Source: Azospirillum sp. TSH58
GTDB lineage: Bacteria > Pseudomonadota > Alphaproteobacteria > Azospirillales > Azospirillaceae
Assembly: GCF_003119115.1 (NCBI RefSeq)
Contig: NZ_CP022367.1
Coordinates: 186,001 to 250,000 of the forward strand
Reading direction: 5' to 3'
DNA length: 64,000 nucleotides
The position numbers were made by a program, and so were the translations under genes. Under the pieces are notes generated by a model. The model was not told the DNA's origin. It searched no databases and saw only the letters and a list, made by a program, of their open reading frames with translations. This document shows, piece after piece, positions 8,213-16,759 of the stretch; position 1 is the first letter of the stretch, and the number at the start of each line of letters is the position of its first letter.

Positions 8213-11059
8213 AAGCACATCAGTGTCCGCGGCGCGCGGGAGCACAACCTCAAGAACGTCGATGTCGATCTGCCTCGGGACGAGCTGATCGTCATCACCG
8301 GCTTGTCGGGATCGGGCAAGTCATCGCTGGCGTTCGACACGATCTACGCGGAAGGCCAGCGGCGCTACGTCGAGAGCCTGTCGGCCTACGCGCGCCAGTT
8401 CCTGGAGCTGATGCAGAAACCGGACGTCGATTCGATCGAGGGGCTGTCGCCGGCCATCTCCATCGAGCAGAAGACGACCTCCAAGAATCCGCGCTCCACC
8501 GTCGGCACGGTGACGGAGATCTACGACTACATGCGCCTGCTGTGGGCGCGGGTCGGCATCCCCTACTCGCCGGCCACCGGCCTGCCCATCGAAAGCCAGA
8601 CGGTCAGCCAGATGGTCGACCGCATCCTGGCGATGCCGGAAGGCACCCGCCTGCTGCTGCTGGCGCCGATCATCCGGGGGCGCAAGGGCGAGTACAAGAA
8701 GGAGATCCAGGACCTCCGCAAGCGCGGCTTCCAGCGCGTGCGCGTCGACGGCACGATGCACGAGATCGACGAGGTTCCGGCGCTCAACAAGAAGCTGAAG
8801 CACGACATCGACGTGGTGGTGGACCGCATCGTCGTGCGCGAGGGGCTGGGCAACCGGCTCGCCGATTCGCTGGAGACGGCGCTCGGCCTCGCCGACGGGA
8901 TCGTCTTCGTCGAGAACGCCGAGTCGCACGAGCAGACCGTCTTCTCGCAGAAGTTCGCCTGCCCGGTGTCCGGCTTCACGATCCCGGAGATCGAGCCGCG
9001 GCTGTTCTCCTTCAACAACCCGTTCGGCGCCTGCCCGGCCTGCGACGGTCTGGGCAGCAAGATCTACTTCGACCCCATGTTGGTCGTCCCGGACGAGCGG
9101 CTGTCGCTGAAGAAGGGCGCCATCGCCCCCTGGGCCGGCTCCTCCTCCCAGTATTACGTTCAGACGCTGGAGAGCATCGCCCAGCATTTCGGCGTCGCCA
9201 TGGACACGCCGTGGGAAAAGCTGCCGGAGAAGGTCCGCCAGACCATCCTCTACGGCTCCGACGGCGCGCCGATCACGATGACCTACGACGACGGGCTGCG
9301 CAGCTACCAGACGAACAAGGCCTTCGAGGGCATCGTCAACAACCTGGAGCGCCGCTACCGCGAGACGGAAAGCGCCTACATGCGGGAGGAGTTGTCCAAG
9401 TACCAGTCCTCCCAGCCCTGCGAGACCTGCAAGGGCGCCCGCCTGAAGCCGGAGGCGCTGGCCGTGAAGGTGCACGGCCAGCACATTTCCCAGGCGGCCG
9501 AGATGTCCATCGCCGACGCGGCGACGTGGTTCAGCACGCTGAACGACCATCTGCGCCCGAAGGACAAGGAGATCGCCTACCGCATCCTCAAGGAGATCAA
9601 CGAGCGGCTGGGCTTCCTCAACGCGGTGGGGCTGGAATACCTGACGCTCAGCCGCGGCTCCGGATCTCTGTCCGGCGGCGAGAGCCAGCGCATCCGCCTC
9701 GCCTCGCAGATCGGGTCCGGCCTGACCGGCGTGCTTTACGTGCTGGACGAGCCTTCGATCGGCCTGCACCAGCGCGACAACGACCGGCTGCTGGCGACAC
9801 TGAAGCGGCTGCGCGACCTCGGCAACACCGTGATCGTGGTCGAGCATGACGAGGACGCCATCCGCACCGCCGACTATCTGGTGGACATGGGCCCCGGCGC
9901 CGGCCAGCACGGCGGCACCGTGATCGCCCAGGGCACCCCGGTGGAGGTCCAGGCCAACCCCGACAGCGTCACCGCCCAGTTCCTCAACGGCACCCGCTTC
10001 GTGCCGGTGCCGGACCAGCGCCGCCCCGGCCACAAGGGCCAGTTCCTGGAGGTGAAGGGCGCGCGCGCCAACAACCTCCAGAACGTCTCGGCGCGCATCC
10101 CGATGGGCACCTTCACCTGCGTGACCGGCGTGTCGGGCGGCGGCAAGTCCACCCTGATCATCGAGACGCTCTACAAGGCGGTGGCGCGCAAGCTGATGGG
10201 CGCGCGCGAGCATCCGGCGGAGCATGACGAGCTGCTGGGTCTGGAGCATCTCGACAAGGTCATCGACATCGACCAGTCGCCGATCGGCCGCACCCCGCGT
10301 TCCAACCCGGCCACCTACACCGGCGCCTTCACCCCGATCCGCGACTGGTTCGCCGGCCTGCCGGAAGCCAAGGCCCGCGGCTACGGCCCCGGCCGCTTCT
10401 CCTTCAACGTGAAGGGCGGGCGCTGCGAGGCGTGCCAGGGCGACGGCGTCATCAAGATCGAGATGCATTTCCTGCCGGACGTCTACGTCACCTGCGACGT
10501 CTGCCACGGCAAGCGCTACAACCGCGAGACGCTGGAAGTCACCTACCGCGACAAGACCATCGCCGACGTGCTCGACATGACGGTCGAGGAGGGCAAGGAG
10601 TTCTTCAAGGCCGTGCCCGGCATCCGCGACAAGCTGGAGACGCTGGAGCGGGTCGGCCTCGGCTACATCCACATCGGCCAGCCCGCCACGACCCTGTCCG
10701 GCGGCGAGGCGCAGCGGGTGAAGCTGTCCAAGGAGTTGAGCCGCCGCGCCACCGGCCGCACCCTCTACATCCTCGACGAGCCGACCACCGGCCTGCATTT
10801 CGCCGACGTCGAGAAGCTGATGGAGGTGCTCCACGCGCTGGTCGACCAGGGCAACACGGTGCTGGTGATCGAGCACAATCTGGAGGTCATCAAGACCGCC
10901 GACTGGATCATCGACCTCGGCCCCGAAGGCGGCACCGGCGGCGGCGAGATCGTCGCGGAAGGCACCCCGGAAGACGTGGTGAAGGTCAAGCGGAGTTACA
11001 CCGGCCAGTATCTGGCCCCCTACCTGAAGGCGAAGCCGAAAAGCCGGAAGAGGGCGTGA
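8207..11059 (+). CDS. uvrA: Excinuclease ABC subunit A
   Basis: UvrA is the damage-recognition ATPase of nucleotide excision repair and loads UvrB. The 950-residue product has two ABC modules: Walker A GLSGSGKSS at residues 32-40 and GVSGGGKST near 643, and signature motifs LSGGESQRIRLASQ and LSGGEAQRVKLSKEL. Zinc-binding Cys pairs are visible (CPVSGF with CPACDG in the first half; CEACQGDG with CDVCHGKRY in the second). The start MNKHISVRGAREHNLKNVDV aligns with typical UvrA N-termini. The LexA box over the start codon indicates SOS control. A strong hairpin terminator follows 5 bp after the stop. Confidence 0.98.
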   Translation: MNKHISVRGAREHNLKNVDVDLPRDELIVITGLSGSGKSSLAFDTIYAEGQRRYVESLSAYARQFLELMQKPDVDSIEGLSPAISIEQKTTSKNPRSTVGTVTEIYDYMRLLWARVGIPYSPATGLPIESQTVSQMVDRILAMPEGTRLLLLAPIIRGRKGEYKKEIQDLRKRGFQRVRVDGTMHEIDEVPALNKKLKHDIDVVVDRIVVREGLGNRLADSLETALGLADGIVFVENAESHEQTVFSQKFACPVSGFTIPEIEPRLFSFNNPFGACPACDGLGSKIYFDPMLVVPDERLSLKKGAIAPWAGSSSQYYVQTLESIAQHFGVAMDTPWEKLPEKVRQTILYGSDGAPITMTYDDGLRSYQTNKAFEGIVNNLERRYRETESAYMREELSKYQSSQPCETCKGARLKPEALAVKVHGQHISQAAEMSIADAATWFSTLNDHLRPKDKEIAYRILKEINERLGFLNAVGLEYLTLSRGSGSLSGGESQRIRLASQIGSGLTGVLYVLDEPSIGLHQRDNDRLLATLKRLRDLGNTVIVVEHDEDAIRTADYLVDMGPGAGQHGGTVIAQGTPVEVQANPDSVTAQFLNGTRFVPVPDQRRPGHKGQFLEVKGARANNLQNVSARIPMGTFTCVTGVSGGGKSTLIIETLYKAVARKLMGAREHPAEHDELLGLEHLDKVIDIDQSPIGRTPRSNPATYTGAFTPIRDWFAGLPEAKARGYGPGRFSFNVKGGRCEACQGDGVIKIEMHFLPDVYVTCDVCHGKRYNRETLEVTYRDKTIADVLDMTVEEGKEFFKAVPGIRDKLETLERVGLGYIHIGQPATTLSGGEAQRVKLSKELSRRATGRTLYILDEPTTGLHFADVEKLMEVLHALVDQGNTVLVIEHNLEVIKTADWIIDLGPEGGTGGGEIVAEGTPEDVVKVKRSYTGQYLAPYLKAKPKSRKRA

Positions 11060-11064
11060 AGAAG

Positions 11065-11089
11065 GGCCGGGGTCATCCCCGGCCTTTTT
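11065..11089 (+). terminator. Rho-independent terminator of uvrA
   Basis: A perfect 8-bp stem GGCCGGGG/CCCCGGCC with a TCAT loop is followed by five T residues, starting 5 bp after the uvrA stop. Confidence 0.9.
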
Positions 11090-11174
11090 CTTTCGACCGA
11101 TTTTTGGCCTGGAAACAAAGCCGCAGCGGGGGCGTTTCCTCTTCATCGTTCGCCAAACAGGATGGAGACGGAGC

Positions 11175-11375
11175 ATGTCCAGGACCCTGATGTCCGGTGT
11201 GGCGCTGGCCTTCGGCGCGGCGCTGCTGGTCAGCGCCTGCGGGACCGACGAGACCACCAGCACCACGACCACCACCACGACCACCTCGCCCAACTACGGC
11301 AACTCCAGCCTGACCACCCCGCCGACCGGCGGCTCGACCACCACCGAGCGCACGACGACGACCAAGAGCGAGTAA
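11175..11375 (+). CDS. Small Thr-rich lipoprotein
   Basis: A 66-residue product with a lipoprotein signal: charged MSRT start, hydrophobic segment GVALAFGAALLV and lipobox VSAC, giving Cys at about residue 22. The mature part is almost entirely Thr, Ser, Gly and Pro (TTTTTTTTSPNYGNSS and similar) and has no fold that I recognise. A strong ribosome site GGAGACGGAG stands just before the ATG. Flanked by the uvrA terminator and its own downstream hairpin, it is a single-gene transcript. Such short lipoproteins are usually envelope proteins of unknown role. Confidence 0.75.
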   Translation: MSRTLMSGVALAFGAALLVSACGTDETTSTTTTTTTTSPNYGNSSLTTPPTGGSTTTERTTTTKSE

Positions 11376-11419
11376 GGACGCTTCGCGCCGGTCCCAGGAA
11401 AACGTCAATTTCAAGAGAA

Positions 11420-11454
11420 ACGGCCGGCTCCGCACAGGCGGGACCGGCCGTTTT
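11420..11454 (+). terminator. Rho-independent terminator after the small lipoprotein gene
   Basis: Arms ACGGCCGGCTCC and GGGACCGGCCGT pair almost perfectly around an 8-base loop and are followed by TTTT. Confidence 0.8.
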
Positions 11455-11563
11455 CCTTGTTTGTCCTACCAACGTACAAGTTTCAAGCCCTCCCGGCTCG
11501 GCTAGGATTTCCATGCGCGCCCAATGAAGCGCGCCGGAACAGCCGAACAACGGAGGGAACCCC

Positions 11564-12040
11564 ATGCGCACCCTGTTCGCGATCACGGCCGCCCTGATCG
11601 CGCTGGCAAGCCCGGCCCTGGCCGTCGAGGTCACGGAATCGGCCACCTTGCCGTACCCGGTCGAGAAGGTCTGGCAGCAGATCGGCCCCTTCTGCAACCT
11701 CGGCACCTGGCATCCGGCCGTGGAGAGCTGCACCCTGCGCCGGAAGGACGGCGCGCAGGAGCGTGTGCTGGCCCTCAAGGGCGGCGGCGCGATCGAGGAG
11801 CGCCTGCTCTCCTCCTCCGCCAGCAGCCACCGCATCCGCTACTCGATCCTGACCAGCCCGCTGCCGGTCAAGGACTACGCGGCCTCCCTGTCGGCCGAAC
11901 CGGCGGGCAAGGGCACGCGCGTCGTGTGGAAGGCACGCTACACCTCCAACGGCGCCAGCGACGAGGAATCCCGCAAGGTGATCTCCGGCATCTTCACCTC
12001 GGGCTTCGACGGGCTGAAGCAGAAGCTGGCCGCCAAGTAA
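11564..12040 (+). CDS. Exported SRPBCC (START-like) family protein
   Basis: The 158-residue product has a signal peptide (MRTLFAITAALIALASPALA, cleavage after residue 20) and then a START/SRPBCC-like domain: VEVTESATLPYPVEKVWQQI and GPFCNLGTWHPAVESCTL are the usual beginning of the MxaD/polyketide-cyclase-like group, and the C-terminal helix KVISGIFTSGFDGLKQKL closes the cavity. Such proteins bind hydrophobic ligands; an exported one would act in the periplasm. The ligand is unknown. The ribosome site GGAGGGA precedes the ATG. It stands alone between a terminator and trmFO. Confidence 0.75.
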   Translation: MRTLFAITAALIALASPALAVEVTESATLPYPVEKVWQQIGPFCNLGTWHPAVESCTLRRKDGAQERVLALKGGGAIEERLLSSSASSHRIRYSILTSPLPVKDYAASLSAEPAGKGTRVVWKARYTSNGASDEESRKVISGIFTSGFDGLKQKLAAK

Positions 12041-12158
12041 GTCACCGCTGTTCGGCGGCGCGACCAGGATCGCCGGAACCAGCGGACGGTCCTGGCCGCG
12101 ATTCCGCGCCGTGGTCCGGTTGGCCTTGCCGTGGCGTCAATGACGGTCTACTTGTTCG

Positions 12159-12177
12159 GCAACTTTGCGAAAGTTGC
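12159..12177 (+). promoter_or_regulatory. Perfect inverted repeat just upstream of trmFO
   Basis: GCAACTTT and AAAGTTGC form an 8-bp perfect palindrome around GCG, ending 4 bases before the preferred trmFO ATG at 12182. It occupies the place of the ribosome binding site, where no Shine-Dalgarno sequence is visible. It could be a protein operator or an RNA stem that controls initiation. Confidence 0.5.
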
Positions 12178-12181
12178 TGAT

Positions 12182-13546
12182 ATGGTCGACACGTCCCTTT
12201 CCCCCGTTCACGTCATCGGTGGTGGCCTCGCCGGGTCCGAAGCCGCTTGGCAGCTCGCCCAGCGCGGCGTTCCCGTCGTGCTGCACGAGATGCGGCCCGT
12301 CCGCCCGACCGAGGCGCACAGCACCGACCAGCTCGCCGAGCTGGTCTGCTCCAACTCCTTCCGGTCGGACGACGCGGAGTACAACGCGGTCGGGCTGCTG
12401 CACGAGGAGATGCGGCGCTGCGGCTCGCTGATCCTGCGCTGCGCCGACGCGCACAAGGTGCCGGCGGGCGGCGCGCTGGCCATGGACCGCGACGGCTTCG
12501 CGGGCGCCGTGACCGAGGCGATCACCGGCCATCCCCTCATCACCGTGGAGCGCGGCGAGGTCGCCGGCCTGCCACCGGAGGATTGGGACAGCGTCGTCAT
12601 CGCCACCGGCCCCCTCACCTCCCCGCCGCTGGCCGAGGCGATCCGCGCCTTCACGGGCGAGGAGTCGCTGGCCTTCTTCGACGCCATCGCCCCCATCGTC
12701 TATCTGGAGAGCGTGGACCTGTCCAAGGCGTGGTTCCAGTCGCGCTACGACAAGCCCGGCCCCGGCGGCACCGGCAAGGACTACATCAACTGCGCCTTCG
12801 AGAAGGACGAGTACCGCGCCTTCATCGACGCCCTGCTGACCGCCGAGAAGGTGGACTTCAAGGAGTGGGAGAAGAGCACGCCCTATTTCGAAGGCTGCCT
12901 GCCCATCGAGGTCATGGCGGAGCGCGGGGTCGACACGCTGCGCTACGGCCCGATGAAGCCGGTCGGCCTGACCAACCCGCACAAGCCGGAGCGCCGCCCC
13001 TACGCCGTGGTCCAGCTGCGCCAGGACAACGCGCTGGGCACGCTCTACAACCTCGTGGGCTTCCAGACCAAGCTGCGCCACGCCGAGCAGGCGCGGATCT
13101 TCCGCATGATCCCTGGCCTGGAGAAGGCGGAATTCGCGCGGCTGGGCGGCCTGCACCGCAACACCTTCCTGAACAGCCCGCGCCTGCTGGACGGCGCGCT
13201 GCGGCTGAAGGCGCAGCCGCGCATCCGCTTCGCCGGGCAGGTGACGGGCTGCGAGGGCTATGTGGAAAGCGCCGCCGTCGGCCTGCTGGCCGGGCGCTTC
13301 GCCGCCGCCGAGCGGCTGGGCGGCGAGCCGTCCGCCCCGCCGGTCACCACGGCGCTGGGGGCGATTCTCGGCCACATCACCGGCGGCGCCAACGCCGACA
13401 CCTACCAGCCGATGAACGTCAATTTCGGCCTCTTCCCGCCGGTGGACGAGCGCATCCGCGGGCGTGACCGCAAGCTGGCCTACACCCGCCGCGCGCTGGA
13501 GGATCTGGAGGGGTGGCTAAAGGCCGCACCCGGTGTCTCGGCCTGA
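12182..13546 (+). CDS. trmFO: Folate-dependent tRNA (uracil-54 C5) methyltransferase
   Basis: TrmFO makes ribothymidine at position 54 of tRNA using methylene-tetrahydrofolate and FADH2. The 454-residue form starting at 12182 begins MVDTSLSPVHVIGGGLAGSE with the FAD-binding GGGLAGSEA. Family motifs follow: HEMRPVRPTEAHSTD, ELVCSNSFRSDD with the conserved Cys, INCAFEKDEYRAF with the second conserved Cys, and YGPMKPVGL. An in-frame GTG at 12131 would add 17 residues with no family resemblance, so I prefer the ATG. A perfect inverted repeat lies immediately before it. The gene is alone in its orientation unit; the next gene has its own leader. Confidence 0.95.
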   Translation: MVDTSLSPVHVIGGGLAGSEAAWQLAQRGVPVVLHEMRPVRPTEAHSTDQLAELVCSNSFRSDDAEYNAVGLLHEEMRRCGSLILRCADAHKVPAGGALAMDRDGFAGAVTEAITGHPLITVERGEVAGLPPEDWDSVVIATGPLTSPPLAEAIRAFTGEESLAFFDAIAPIVYLESVDLSKAWFQSRYDKPGPGGTGKDYINCAFEKDEYRAFIDALLTAEKVDFKEWEKSTPYFEGCLPIEVMAERGVDTLRYGPMKPVGLTNPHKPERRPYAVVQLRQDNALGTLYNLVGFQTKLRHAEQARIFRMIPGLEKAEFARLGGLHRNTFLNSPRLLDGALRLKAQPRIRFAGQVTGCEGYVESAAVGLLAGRFAAAERLGGEPSAPPVTTALGAILGHITGGANADTYQPMNVNFGLFPPVDERIRGRDRKLAYTRRALEDLEGWLKAAPGVSA

Positions 13547-13579
13547 GGTCCAGCAATTTCAGGAAAATTATCACGGAAC

Positions 13580-13653
13580 TATAATAAAGGTCATAAGTGA
13601 CACTTAACCAACGCCATGGAACACTTTCTTTCGAATGAGCGAGAAAGTGTTCC
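13580..13653 (+). promoter_or_regulatory. Leader of the chemoreceptor gene: consensus -10 box and 12-bp inverted repeat
   Basis: A perfect TATAAT lies at 13580-13585 with only a weak -35 candidate (TTTCAG) 17 bp upstream. Further down, GGAACACTTTCT (13618-13629) and AGAAAGTGTTCC (13642-13653) are perfect 12-bp arms around a 12-base loop, ending 6 bases before the ATG at 13660. The stem would form in the transcript directly before the start codon. No T run follows, so it is not a terminator. Confidence 0.5.
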
Positions 13654-13659
13654 AACGGG

Positions 13660-15744
13660 ATGGTTATGATTAGAACAAAATCATTGGTTGCCAAACAGGT
13701 GATCGTCATCGTGACGGTGACGATCATTTCCCTGGCGGTGGGAATTGCGGCCCTGACGACCAAGAGCGGGTCGGACATCGAAACTCTGGCCTTCCAGAGC
13801 GGGGAGCAACTTGGCCACCGCTACGGCGAGATGGTGCACGCCCGGCTGGGCAACGCGATGGAGGCCGGCCGCTTCATCGCGACCTCCCTGGTCGGTCTGA
13901 AGGCCGCGGGCCGTGCCGACCGGGAGCAGCTCTCCACCTGGCTCAAGAGCATTGCCGAGGCCAACCCGGAGTTCCTCGGCGTGTGGGTGGGGATGGAGCC
14001 GAACGCCCTGGACGGCCGCGACGCGGAGTTCGCCAACAAGCCAGGCACCGACGCGTCCGGCCGGTTCCTTCCCTACTGGAATCGCGGGTCGGGGACGGTC
14101 GCGCTGGAATCCCTCGTCGGGTATGACGATCCGGGTTCCGACGGCGCCTATTATCAGATCCCGAAGCGCACCGGGCAGGCCATGGTGGTGGAGCCCTACA
14201 GCTACACGGTCGCCGGCCGGAAGGTGCTGATGGTGTCCATGTCCGTCCCGATCGTCGAAAACGGCCGGGTCATCGGGGTTGCCGGCGTGGATCTGTCCAC
14301 CGACGGCATCTGGTCCATGCTGAAGACGGTGAAGCCCTTCGACAGCGGGTCCATCCAGCTGATTTCCAACGACGGCGTCTGGGCCGGCCATCCCGATTCC
14401 GAGCAGATGGGGCAACCGATCGGCAAATCGGACCCGGCGCTTGACGCCGCCAAACCGGCCATCCGCGCGGGCCGGGGCTTCGAGCAGATGTCGGTCGCCT
14501 TCGGGCAGCCCGTGAAGCAGCTGTTCCTGCCGGTGAGGGTTACCGGAACGGACACGCCCTGGTCCCTGCTGGTCAACCTGCCGCTCGACAAGATCAACGA
14601 GCCGGTCCGGGACCTGCGCAACGCCACCATTTCCGGCGGGCTGGTCCTGCTGGCCGCCCTGGTGGCGGCGCTTCTGTTCGCCAGCCGCAGCATCGTCGGC
14701 CTGCCGTTGCGCCGCACCATCGCAACGCTGGACGCCGTGGTCGCGGGGGACCGTGGCGTCATCATCACGGACACCGGCCGCGCCGACGAGATCGGCGCCA
14801 TCAACAAGGCCCTGAAGCTCTTCCAGGACAACGCCACCCGCATGGCGGAGCTGGAGGAGGAACGCCGCCGCGAGGAGCAGCGCGCCGCCGAGCGCCGCAG
14901 GCAAGACCTCGCCGACGTCGCCAGCCGGTTCGAGGCGTCGGTGGGCGGCGTCGTGCGCACCGTGTCGGAGCAGGCCGGCGAGATGCGCAGCACCGCGCAG
15001 AACCTGTCGGCCATCGCCACCCAGACCGACCGTCAGGCCGCCGCGGTGTCCACCGCCGCCGAGGAGGCGAGCCAGAACGTCCAGACCGTGGCCGCCGCCG
15101 CGGAGGAGCTGAGCTGCTCCATCCGCGAGATCAACGAGCGGATCGGCCGGTCCTCCCAGATGGCCGCCGAGGCGGTGGCCGAGGTGGAGCGCACCAACGC
15201 CACGCTGGAAGGGCTGTCCGCCGCCGCGCAGAAGATCGGCGACGTGGTGAACCTGATCCAGGGCATCGCCGGGCAGACCAACCTTCTGGCGCTCAACGCG
15301 ACCATCGAGGCCGCCCGCGCCGGCGAGGCCGGCAAGGGCTTCGCCGTCGTGGCGAGCGAGGTGAAGAATCTCGCCAACCAGACCGCCAAGGCGACGGAGG
15401 ACATTTCCCGGCAGATCGCCGACATGCAGACCGTCAGCGGCACGGTGGTCAGCGTCATCGGGACGGTGGGGCGGAGCATCATCGCCATCAACGAGACGAT
15501 CACCGCCATCGCCGCCGCCGCGGAGCAGCAGGGCGCCGCCACCCAGGAGATCAGCCGCAACGTCCAGCAGGCGTCGATGGGCACCGCCGCCGTGTCCGCC
15601 AACATCGGCGGGGTGACCCAGGCGGCGGGGTCCACTGGCGCGATGGCCGATCAGGCGCTCGGCGCCGCCGGTGACCTGTCGCGGGAGGCCGACCAGCTTC
15701 GCCAGGAGGTGGAACGGTTCGTGGCGATGATCCGCGCCGCCTGA
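13660..15744 (+). CDS. Methyl-accepting chemotaxis protein with periplasmic dCache domain
   Basis: A 694-residue receptor in the inner membrane that should signal to CheA/CheW. TM1 is at about 13-33. The periplasmic region of about 38-320 looks like a dCache domain (GYDDPGSDGAYYQIPKRTGQ, VVEPYSYTVAGRKVLMVSMS, GVAGVDLSTDG). TM2 is at about 325-345, followed by a HAMP domain and a long cytoplasmic coiled coil with the signalling tip NLLALNATIEAARAGEAGKG. There is no C-terminal CheR-binding pentapeptide. The ligand cannot be read from the sequence; I do not see the full amino-acid-binding motif of the dCache_1AA group. An earlier in-frame ATG at 13660 and another at 13666 are both possible starts. 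Confidence 0.93.
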   Translation: MVMIRTKSLVAKQVIVIVTVTIISLAVGIAALTTKSGSDIETLAFQSGEQLGHRYGEMVHARLGNAMEAGRFIATSLVGLKAAGRADREQLSTWLKSIAEANPEFLGVWVGMEPNALDGRDAEFANKPGTDASGRFLPYWNRGSGTVALESLVGYDDPGSDGAYYQIPKRTGQAMVVEPYSYTVAGRKVLMVSMSVPIVENGRVIGVAGVDLSTDGIWSMLKTVKPFDSGSIQLISNDGVWAGHPDSEQMGQPIGKSDPALDAAKPAIRAGRGFEQMSVAFGQPVKQLFLPVRVTGTDTPWSLLVNLPLDKINEPVRDLRNATISGGLVLLAALVAALLFASRSIVGLPLRRTIATLDAVVAGDRGVIITDTGRADEIGAINKALKLFQDNATRMAELEEERRREEQRAAERRRQDLADVASRFEASVGGVVRTVSEQAGEMRSTAQNLSAIATQTDRQAAAVSTAAEEASQNVQTVAAAAEELSCSIREINERIGRSSQMAAEAVAEVERTNATLEGLSAAAQKIGDVVNLIQGIAGQTNLLALNATIEAARAGEAGKGFAVVASEVKNLANQTAKATEDISRQIADMQTVSGTVVSVIGTVGRSIIAINETITAIAAAAEQQGAATQEISRNVQQASMGTAAVSANIGGVTQAAGSTGAMADQALGAAGDLSREADQLRQEVERFVAMIRAA

Positions 15745-15778
15745 TCCGGGGCCGGCTGATCCGGGGCCGGCTGATCCA
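15742..15778 (+). repeat. 15-bp tandem duplication at the stop codon of the chemoreceptor gene
   Basis: TGATCCGGGGCCGGC occurs twice in a row and begins a third time (TGATCC). Each unit starts with an in-frame TGA, so the gene carries three stop codons 15 nt apart. Confidence 0.85.
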
Positions 15779-15784
15779 GGAAGG

Positions 15785-16639
15785 TCAGAACCGCCCGCGC
15801 AGCGCCGCCCAGGCCAGCTTGGCGTGGCGCAGCGGGTGGGGCATCAGCACGCGCGCGGCGAAGGGGTCGTTGCCCTCCCGCGCCAGCGCGTCCAGATGCA
15901 GCCCGGCCAGCACCGCCGGCAGCAGCGCCGGCAGGGCGGCACGCGGCACGGAGCGATGGAGCGCGCGGGCCTTCGCCAGATGGTCGCGGGCGGCCTCCGC
16001 CACCTCGCGCACCACCGGACGCAGCTCGGGGGTGGAGCGCAGCTCGAACAGGTCGCCCTGCTTGGCGCCGTGCGCCGCCATGCGGTCGGCGGGGAGCAGC
16101 TGGCGGTGCTGGCGGGCGTGGAAGGGCACCGCCCGAACGATACCGGCCAGCGCGTAGCCGATCCCGGCCTGACGACCCGCCTCGGCGGCCTCGGGCCCCT
16201 TCGCACCGAGGATCTCCAGCGCGAGCTGGACGAGCGGCGCGCCGGTGACCTCCGCGTAATTGACGAGGCAGGACAGGTTGGCCGGCGGTGTGTCGTCGAG
16301 ATCGGCCTCCCGCGCGTCGATCAGCCGGTCGAACAGGGCGCGGCTCAGCCCGCCCTCCCGGACGGCGGCGGCCAGCGGCTCCATCACCGCGTGCTTGGGC
16401 ACCGCGCCGCCCTCATAGACCTTGTCGAGCCCGTCGCGCCAGAATTGCAGCCGCATCTGACCCAGAACCGGTTCGGTCACCACCTCGCGGGTCTTGGCGA
16501 TCTCCAGGTTGAAGGCGTAGAGGGCGAACAGCGATTCGCGGCGTTCCGCCGGGGCGAAAAGGCACGTCAGGAAACGGTCGTTGTCATATTTCCTCACCTC
16601 CCGTCCGCAATAGGACAGGTCGGGGGTCGCCTTCGCCAT
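15785..16639 (-). CDS. Squalene/phytoene synthase-fold protein, NDUFAF6-like complex I assembly factor
   Basis: The 284-residue product, with ATG at 16639, begins MAKATPDLSYCGREVRKYDN and has the all-helical trans-isoprenyl synthase fold. Both aspartate-rich catalytic motifs are missing: the first reads AFNLEIAKTREVV where synthases have DDIAD, and the second reads GIVRAVPFHARQHRQLLP where they have RDxxED. This is the pattern of the NDUFAF6 (C8orf38) branch, needed in mitochondria for NADH dehydrogenase assembly. It is divergent from hpnC, a true synthase-type gene, across a 120-bp gap. In many alphaproteobacteria this gene sits next to the secDF / Mth938 cluster, which here lies 4 kb away. 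Confidence 0.8.
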   Translation of the reverse strand: MAKATPDLSYCGREVRKYDNDRFLTCLFAPAERRESLFALYAFNLEIAKTREVVTEPVLGQMRLQFWRDGLDKVYEGGAVPKHAVMEPLAAAVREGGLSRALFDRLIDAREADLDDTPPANLSCLVNYAEVTGAPLVQLALEILGAKGPEAAEAGRQAGIGYALAGIVRAVPFHARQHRQLLPADRMAAHGAKQGDLFELRSTPELRPVVREVAEAARDHLAKARALHRSVPRAALPALLPAVLAGLHLDALAREGNDPFAARVLMPHPLRHAKLAWAALRGRF

Positions 16640-16759
16640 GTGATGCCTGTTCTGGAAAAATGGGGGTGGCACAGTTTGGAAGCGGGGCAAAACCCGCTCG
16701 CGCCTTATATTAGGCAGACAGGCTCTCCACACCAGCCCCGACGCGCAGCAGGCGGAACA

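Noticed and set aside
8321..11293. 990-residue minus-strand frame
   Set aside because: Shadow of uvrA; composition-driven open frame in GC-rich DNA.
12131..12181. GTG start for trmFO at 12131
   Set aside because: Adds 17 residues that do not resemble the family, while the ATG at 12182 fits it.
13660..15744. Assignment of an amino-acid ligand to the chemoreceptor
   Set aside because: The complete residue motif of amino-acid-binding dCache domains is not visible.
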